A stretch of 10,266 nt of DNA from an uncultured Oscillospiraceae bacterium (GTDB lineage: Bacteria; Bacillota; Clostridia; UBA1212; UBA1255), in the NCBI GenBank assembly GCA_902462635.1, contig CABQCN010000020.1, positions 1-10,266 on the forward strand, read 5' to 3'. The notes beneath the pieces were generated by a model. That model saw nothing but the letters and a program-made list of their open reading frames with translations. It was not told where the DNA came from and searched no databases. The first letter of the stretch is position 1; each line of letters starts with the position of its first letter. Below, in pieces: positions 6,476 through 10,266 of the stretch. Position numbers and translations under genes: made by a program.

Positions 6476-8313
6476 AACGCATCAAAATACCGGGAGTCCT
6501 TTTGGTGGCTGTTGCCGTAATGCTGCTTTCTGCTGCAAGCGTCCCGGCGTCGGAACCGGCGGAAACGGGACGCGGCAGCGCCGTCGGTGGGGAAGCGGAA
6601 GCTGCTTTTACGAAAAACGAAGTGATTTACGGTGTGCTTTCCGCTTCCGGAGAAGTGGAAGCGCTTTACGCCGTCAACCATTTTACATTGCCGCAGCCGG
6701 GATGGGTCCGCGATGTCGGGGATTATACGGCGGTCGCCAACCTGACGGATCCCGGCGCGCTGCCCTGGAAAGACGGACGCGTGGAATTTTACACGGAGAA
6801 AAAGAATTTTTATTACCGCGGAGACTTGGCCTCGAAAGAACTTCCCTGGAATTTCCGGATCACGTATTATTTGGATGGCGCCGTAACGCCGCCGCAAAAT
6901 GCGGCGGGTAAATCCGGCACGCTGGAAATCTGCGTGGAGGTCACGGCGAATCCGGAGGCCGATCCCGTATTTTACAACAATTACATGATACAGGTTTCGC
7001 TCACGCTGGATCCGGAGAACTGCAGCGATATCGCCGCGCCGGGGGCAACCATTGCCGCGGCGGGCTCGAATCGGCTTGTTACGTTCCTGGTGCTCCCGGG
7101 GCAGGGCGGTACGCTGCGCACACGGGTGGCGGCGTCGGATTTTTCCATGCCGGGAATCGAAATTTCGGCGGTGCCGCTGTCCCTGCACTTGAATCTACCG
7201 GATACAAATCAAATGACCGCAGAATTTCAATCGCTTGCAGATGCCATCTCCGCCTTGAACGATGGCGCTTCGCAGCTGTATGACGGCGCCGCCCGGCTCG
7301 CGCAGGGCGCGGATGGACTGGAAACGGGCTCGGGACAAATCAACAGCGGCCTTTCTGCGCTCGGCGGCGGTTCCGCGCAATTATCGGAAGGCTCCGCACA
7401 GATCGCGCAAGCGCTTTCCTATATTGCCGCGGCGGCCGGCGCAAGCGCGTTTCCGGATCCGGAACAGCTCGAAAATCTGGCGCGCCTGCCCGATAGCTTC
7501 TCTGCGCTTGCAGGCGGCCTGGCGGAAATTTCCGATGGTCTGCGGGAATTGAAAGACGCGTTTGTCCCGGCGTATGCCGCGCTGGACGCGGCAATCCGGG
7601 AACTGCCGGCGGGCGATCTTTCTTCGGAGCAGATCGAAGCGCTTGCCGCGTCCGCGGCTCCGGAACACGCAGAAACGATTGCGGCGCTCGCGGCTTCCTA
7701 TCAGGCGGCGCAGCTTGTAAGAGAAACGTATTTTCAGGTAAAAAGCGCCTTCGATGCGATTGCGCCCGGACTCGATGCGCTGTCTTCCGCCGGAGACGCG
7801 CTTTCCGGTGCGGCCGGTAAAATTTCAGAAGAAATGCTTTCCGCGCTTTCCGGTCTGGACGGTGCGGCGCAGCTGCAACAAGCAGCGGCCGGACTTGTAC
7901 AATTAAATGAGCAGTATGCGGCGTTTCACGCCGGTCTGCTTTCTTACGCGGCGGGTGTGGCGGAAATCGCCGTGAAATATGGGACGCTCGATTCCGGTAT
8001 TTCGCAGCTTCGCAGCGGAGCGGCGGAACTGGAAGGCGGGTTCTCCGCTTTTCTGGAAGGACTGGGCGCTCTCGATACGGAAACTTCGGATATGCCGGAG
8101 CGCCTGCGTACGGAAATCGATAAATGGATCAGCCAATCCGGCAGTCCGGATTTCAGGGCGGTTTCTTTTCTCTCCGCAGAAAACGAGCGGATTGAAAGCG
8201 TGCAATTCGTACTGAAATGCGGAGGCGTCGAACCGGACGTGCAGAAACCGCAGCCTGCCGCCCCGAAGGAGAAAACCTTCTGGGACCGCTTCAAAGCGCT
8301 GTTCGGCGGATGA
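6472..8313 (+). CDS. Secreted heptad-repeat protein, YhgE/Pip-like, MMPL partner
   Basis: A 613-residue exported protein. Residues 1-27 are a signal peptide (MKRIK, a hydrophobic core, then a PAS-type cleavage region). About 40-245 is beta-rich, opening with NEVIYGVLSASGEVEALYAV. About 255-315 carries repeats with Leu and Gly in register every seven residues (QLYDGAARLAQGADGLETGS), the X-X-X-Leu-X-X-Gly repeat known from YhgE/Pip proteins; a second block, ISQLRSGAAELEGG, lies near 508-535, and the part between is Ala-rich helix. The C-terminus FWDRFKALFGG is amphipathic, with no anchoring helix. The ATG overlaps the MMPL stop and its AGGAGGAGG site lies inside the MMPL coding end, so the products are made together. 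It is probably an extracytoplasmic adaptor of the exporter; that role is inferred. Confidence 0.85.
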   Translation: MKRIKIPGVLLVAVAVMLLSAASVPASEPAETGRGSAVGGEAEAAFTKNEVIYGVLSASGEVEALYAVNHFTLPQPGWVRDVGDYTAVANLTDPGALPWKDGRVEFYTEKKNFYYRGDLASKELPWNFRITYYLDGAVTPPQNAAGKSGTLEICVEVTANPEADPVFYNNYMIQVSLTLDPENCSDIAAPGATIAAAGSNRLVTFLVLPGQGGTLRTRVAASDFSMPGIEISAVPLSLHLNLPDTNQMTAEFQSLADAISALNDGASQLYDGAARLAQGADGLETGSGQINSGLSALGGGSAQLSEGSAQIAQALSYIAAAAGASAFPDPEQLENLARLPDSFSALAGGLAEISDGLRELKDAFVPAYAALDAAIRELPAGDLSSEQIEALAASAAPEHAETIAALAASYQAAQLVRETYFQVKSAFDAIAPGLDALSSAGDALSGAAGKISEEMLSALSGLDGAAQLQQAAAGLVQLNEQYAAFHAGLLSYAAGVAEIAVKYGTLDSGISQLRSGAAELEGGFSAFLEGLGALDTETSDMPERLRTEIDKWISQSGSPDFRAVSFLSAENERIESVQFVLKCGGVEPDVQKPQPAAPKEKTFWDRFKALFGG

Positions 8314-8349
8314 TAAATAAAAGGGAAAGAGCGCCGCGGAAACGATAGG

Positions 8350-8865
8350 ATGCTTGCAATTGCGAATGCGGAGTCCGCCAATGAAAGAATCGAATACCGC
8401 AATATGAGTATGACGGACCTGAAACTGCTGCGTCAGAAATTTGATTTCATTTACAGCTCCCTTGCCTTTCATTATATAGAAGATTTTACCGGATTCGCGA
8501 AAGAGCTGTTTTCTCATTTGCAGGATGGCGGCTGTCTTTTGTTTTCGCAGGAACATCCCATCATTACCGCAACGATGGACGGTAAGGGGCACTTCAACCG
8601 GGATGAGAACGGAAATCGCGTTTCCTATACTTTTTCAAATTATAACCAGCCGGGAAAGAGAGTAATAACTTGGTATGTGGATGGCGTCATCAAATATCAC
8701 CGTACTTTTGGGGACATTATTACAACGCTGGCGAAAGCGGGCTTTGTGATCGATACGGTGGCGGAACCCCTGCCCGAGGAATGGGCGGTAAAGAAATTGC
8801 CGGAGATAGCTAAGGAACGGATAAAACCGAATTTCCTTATTATTAAGGCAAGCAAGGGAATCTGA
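8350..8865 (+). pseudogene. Class I SAM-dependent methyltransferase, 5'-truncated
   Basis: A 171-codon frame matching only the C-terminal two thirds of a class I methyltransferase. It shows RIEYRNMSMTDL (acidic loop region), FDFIYSSLAFHYIEDF (post-motif II), a GGCLLFSQEHPI strand (about residues 60-71), YTFSNYNQPGKR and IKPNFLIIKA at the end. These enzymes normally run to about 240 residues and start with a SAM-binding GxGxG motif, which is absent. The frame begins where the helix after motif I would be (MLAIANAES), an in-frame TAA lies at 8314-8316, and no ribosome binding site precedes the ATG. SAM binding is therefore not expected. It sits 36 bp behind the heptad-repeat gene, so it could be transcribed from that operon. 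It looks like a deletion or recombination relic, not a functional enzyme. Confidence 0.75.
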
Positions 8866-8869
8866 GCCG

Positions 8870-8895
8870 GACGCCGCTTTCCGCGTCTTATTTTT
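8870..8895 (+). terminator. Likely intrinsic terminator after the methyltransferase fragment
   Basis: GACGC (8870-8874) pairs with GCGTC (8883-8887), with additional C-G pairing possible through a one-base bulge. The GC-rich stem is followed at once by TTATTTTT, and a second T-run follows at 8897-8903. It lies five bases behind the methyltransferase stop and would end transcription from the left. It has no T-run in the other direction, so it would not stop the converging HxlR transcript. Confidence 0.55.
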
Positions 8896-9214
8896 CTGTT
8901 TTTGCTTTATATGCCATCCCCCATCCGGCCATGGCGTCCAAAACGGATTTCAGGCTGTATCCTGTCTCGGTCAGCGTGTATTCGACCCGCGGAGGGACCT
9001 CCGCGTAAACTTTCCGGGAAACGAGGCCTTTTTCTTCCATATCCCGCAGCTGGGCGGTAAGCACCTTCTGGCTGACGCTGCCGATAGACTTTTTCAATTC
9101 TCCGAACCGTTTTGTACCGGGCAGCAAGTCGCGCAGAATCAGAACCTTCCATTTGTCCCCGATCAAATATAATGTTGTTTCCACCGGGCATGCCGGCAAT
9201 CCGTTTTGTTCCAT
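8888..9214 (-). CDS. HxlR-family transcriptional regulator
   Basis: A 108-residue winged-helix protein of normal family length. It starts with the HxlR signature CPVETTLYLIGDKWKVLIL, including the conserved N-terminal cysteine C9. It continues with the RFGELKKSIGSVSQKVLTAQL recognition-helix region and the wing RKVYAEVPPRVEYTLTETGYSL. In characterised relatives (YodB, HypR) this cysteine senses quinones, aldehydes or oxidants; whether it does so here is inference. The ATG at 9214 is chosen because AGAGGT lies 6 nt upstream; an in-frame TTG at 9229 lies upstream of that site. The gene is divergent from the MBL-fold gene, with a large dyad between them, the usual layout of an HxlR protein and the gene it controls. 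Confidence 0.92.
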   Translation of the reverse strand: MEQNGLPACPVETTLYLIGDKWKVLILRDLLPGTKRFGELKKSIGSVSQKVLTAQLRDMEEKGLVSRKVYAEVPPRVEYTLTETGYSLKSVLDAMAGWGMAYKAKTEK

Positions 9215-9250
9215 AACCGCACCTCTCAAACTTTTTCTCCCGAAAATCGT

Positions 9251-9314
9251 CCAATAGTATCTAAATAGTAACTACAGCACTTAAAAGTGCTTACTTTACA
9301 TAAGATCCTATTGG
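9251..9314. promoter_or_regulatory. 64-bp nested dyad between the HxlR and MBL genes
   Basis: An outer inverted pair, CCAATAGTATCT (9251-9262) and AGATCCTATTGG (9303-9314), matches at 11 of 12 positions. It encloses an inner perfect pair AGCACTT / AAGTGCT (9276-9282 and 9285-9291). The two pairs share nearly the same centre, near 9283. A direct repeat AATAGTA (9253-9259 and 9264-9270) lies in the left arm, spaced 11 bp. The right arm overlaps the -35 box of the MBL gene promoter. It is probably a shared operator for the two genes. Confidence 0.55.
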
Positions 9315-9323
9315 CGTTATTGT
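9295..9323 (+). promoter_or_regulatory. Promoter candidate of the MBL-fold gene
   Basis: TTTACA (9295-9300) and TATTGT (9318-9323) are separated by 17 bp, about 55 bp upstream of the start codon. The -10 box matches at four of six positions, so this is a moderate call. The -35 box and part of the spacer lie inside the right arm of the nested dyad. Confidence 0.4.
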
Positions 9324-9377
9324 ATAGCCGGGGATCGGGAAAGTCAATCCCATAAAAAATATCAGGAGGAACGAAAA

Positions 9378-10214
9378 ATGAACAAACATACGTTTGAAAC
9401 CATCCGGCTGGCAAAGGGAGAAATGAACGTCTATGACTTTAGGGAAATAAAGCTGCATGCTTATAAGACCCATGATTTTATAGACGACGAAGTATTTCTT
9501 GTGGAGAAAAACAGGCAGGCCGTCCTGATCGAGTCTCCTTGCTTCTTTGACAACAACAAAGAATTGGAAGCCTACCTTTCCGGAAATCATTATAACCCGG
9601 CGGGAATGCTTCTGGCCTATCACATGGCGGGCGGTACCTTTCTGCCGGATGTGCGGAAATACGCCACGAAAAATGCGGACGAATACGGGCACGCCGGCGG
9701 CGGCAAGGCGCTGATCGACAATTTTACCGGTGTGTTCGGCGGGATTTTTGATTCCAAAATCCACACGGTTACGGATTCCATCGGCGCGGGACGCACCGAG
9801 ATCGGCGGAATCGAATTTATGATTACCCAGACGCCGGATGCATTTGATATTGAAATTCCGGAATTGAACGCGGTATATACCCATATGCTCGGCCACGACT
9901 GTCATTCGATCGTAGCCGGCGCAGCACATGCCGATGCGATGATTGCCCAGCTAAACGGATACCTTGCCAAAGGATATACGCTGATCCTGACTTCCCATTA
10001 TACGCCGGAGGATCTGAAGGATGCCGAAACAAAGATCGGTTATCTCGAAACGTTGAAAACCATCGCCGCGGCTTGCGCGGATGCGGAAACCTTTAAAACG
10101 GAAGTGCGGCAGCGGTATAAAAATTACAGCGGAGAGAATTACCTTGCCATGACGGCGGGTTTCTTTTATCCGGAAGGGGAACAGAACGGAGGGAACCGGC
10201 ATGCGGGAGCATGA
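9378..10214 (+). CDS. MBL-fold hydrolase-like protein, degenerate metal site
   Basis: A 278-residue protein with metallo-beta-lactamase-like strand order. VYDFREIKLHAYKTHDFIDD and VFLVEKNRQAVLIESP form the first sheet. LLAYHMAGGTF (H82) is where the HxHxDH motif belongs. FMITQTPDAFDIEIPELNAV, YTHMLGHDCHSIV (H169, H173, D174, H176) and LILTSHYTPEDL (H207) lie where later metal ligands are found. The first motif keeps only one histidine, so normal two-metal hydrolysis is doubtful; it may be a binding protein or use another metal site. It is cytoplasmic, with no signal peptide. The ATG has AGGAGG at 9364-9369. It is divergent from HxlR, which probably regulates it, and overlaps the next gene by 14 bp. 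The fold assignment is moderately sure; the reaction is unknown. Confidence 0.7.
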   Translation: MNKHTFETIRLAKGEMNVYDFREIKLHAYKTHDFIDDEVFLVEKNRQAVLIESPCFFDNNKELEAYLSGNHYNPAGMLLAYHMAGGTFLPDVRKYATKNADEYGHAGGGKALIDNFTGVFGGIFDSKIHTVTDSIGAGRTEIGGIEFMITQTPDAFDIEIPELNAVYTHMLGHDCHSIVAGAAHADAMIAQLNGYLAKGYTLILTSHYTPEDLKDAETKIGYLETLKTIAAACADAETFKTEVRQRYKNYSGENYLAMTAGFFYPEGEQNGGNRHAGA

Positions 10215-10266
10215 TTTCATGCAATCAGAGCCGGAACGGATCCGGGAACTGGAAGCGCAGCTCGCC
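10201..10266 (+). CDS. Start of a gene coupled to the MBL-fold gene (partial)
   Basis: ATG at 10201 opens a frame of 22 codons, MREHDFMQSEPERIRELEAQ and on, that stays open to the window end. It has ACGGAGGG about 6 nt upstream and overlaps the end of the MBL-fold gene, as in a tight operon. The segment is helical and charged (ERIRELEAQ), as in a coiled coil or a capping helix. Too little is present to name a family. An internal ATG at 10219 is an alternative start. Confidence 0.6.
   Translation, partial: MREHDFMQSEPERIRELEAQLA

Noticed and set aside
6193..7188. Long minus-strand open frame (331 codons) across the end of the MMPL gene and the start of the heptad-repeat gene
   Set aside because: Arginine-rich, low-complexity translation antisense to two well-supported genes; no domain pattern and no ribosome binding site.
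7903..8592. Minus-strand open frame of 229 codons
   Set aside because: Crosses the end of the heptad-repeat gene and the methyltransferase fragment in antisense; the translation shows no family pattern.
9291..9929. Minus-strand open frame of 212 codons
   Set aside because: Antisense to the MBL-fold gene and crossing its promoter; the plus-strand gene has a proper ribosome binding site and conserved motifs.
1..10266. CRISPR array, tRNA or rRNA gene, insertion sequence or transposase
   Set aside because: No regularly spaced repeats, no tRNA-like cloverleaf with CCA end, no rRNA-like stretch and no transposase motif were seen on either strand.

Overview
The window looks like chromosomal DNA of a low- to mid-GC Gram-positive anaerobe, most likely class Clostridia. 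Strong AGGAGG-type ribosome binding sites sit in front of nearly every gene. The protein families (XRE with a DUF4097-like domain, TetR/membrane protein pair, MMPL with a heptad-repeat partner, DUF3788, HxlR/MBL pair) are typical of that class. I cannot name a genus from the sequence alone.

Layout. Positions 1-44 are the 3' end of a rightward gene ending in a membrane helix. It converges on a leftward XRE regulator with a C-terminal sensor-like domain (75-953). Next is a leftward two-gene operon, a TetR regulator (1686-2273) followed by a six-helix membrane protein (1084-1689), driven by a promoter that contains two copies of a TGAACAATGTTCA palindrome. Facing away from it are a flavin reductase-like protein (2444-3013) and a DUF3788 protein (3088-3501). 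Positions 3502-3692 hold what looks like a broken, frameshifted reading frame on the minus strand, overlapping the stop codon of a second TetR gene (3689-4255).

That second TetR gene diverges from the most substantial unit of the window: an MMPL/RND-type exporter (4421-6475) translationally coupled to a secreted protein with Leu-x-x-Gly heptad repeats (6472-8313). A good promoter with a 21-bp inverted repeat at its start site lies in the divergent gap. It is followed by a methyltransferase fragment that has lost its SAM-binding N-terminus (8350-8865) and a likely terminator. The right end carries a divergent HxlR regulator (8888-9214) and an MBL-fold-like protein (9378-10214), separated by an unusual 64-bp nested dyad. 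The first 22 codons of a further gene run off the window end.

The region is a run of small regulator-plus-target cassettes: four different transcription factors in 10 kb, three of them divergent from or co-transcribed with a likely target. The two truncated or frameshifted genes at cassette borders suggest an accessory, recombining region. The most interesting system is the TetR / MMPL exporter / heptad-repeat secreted protein trio, which I read as a regulated envelope transport unit whose substrate cannot be seen from sequence.
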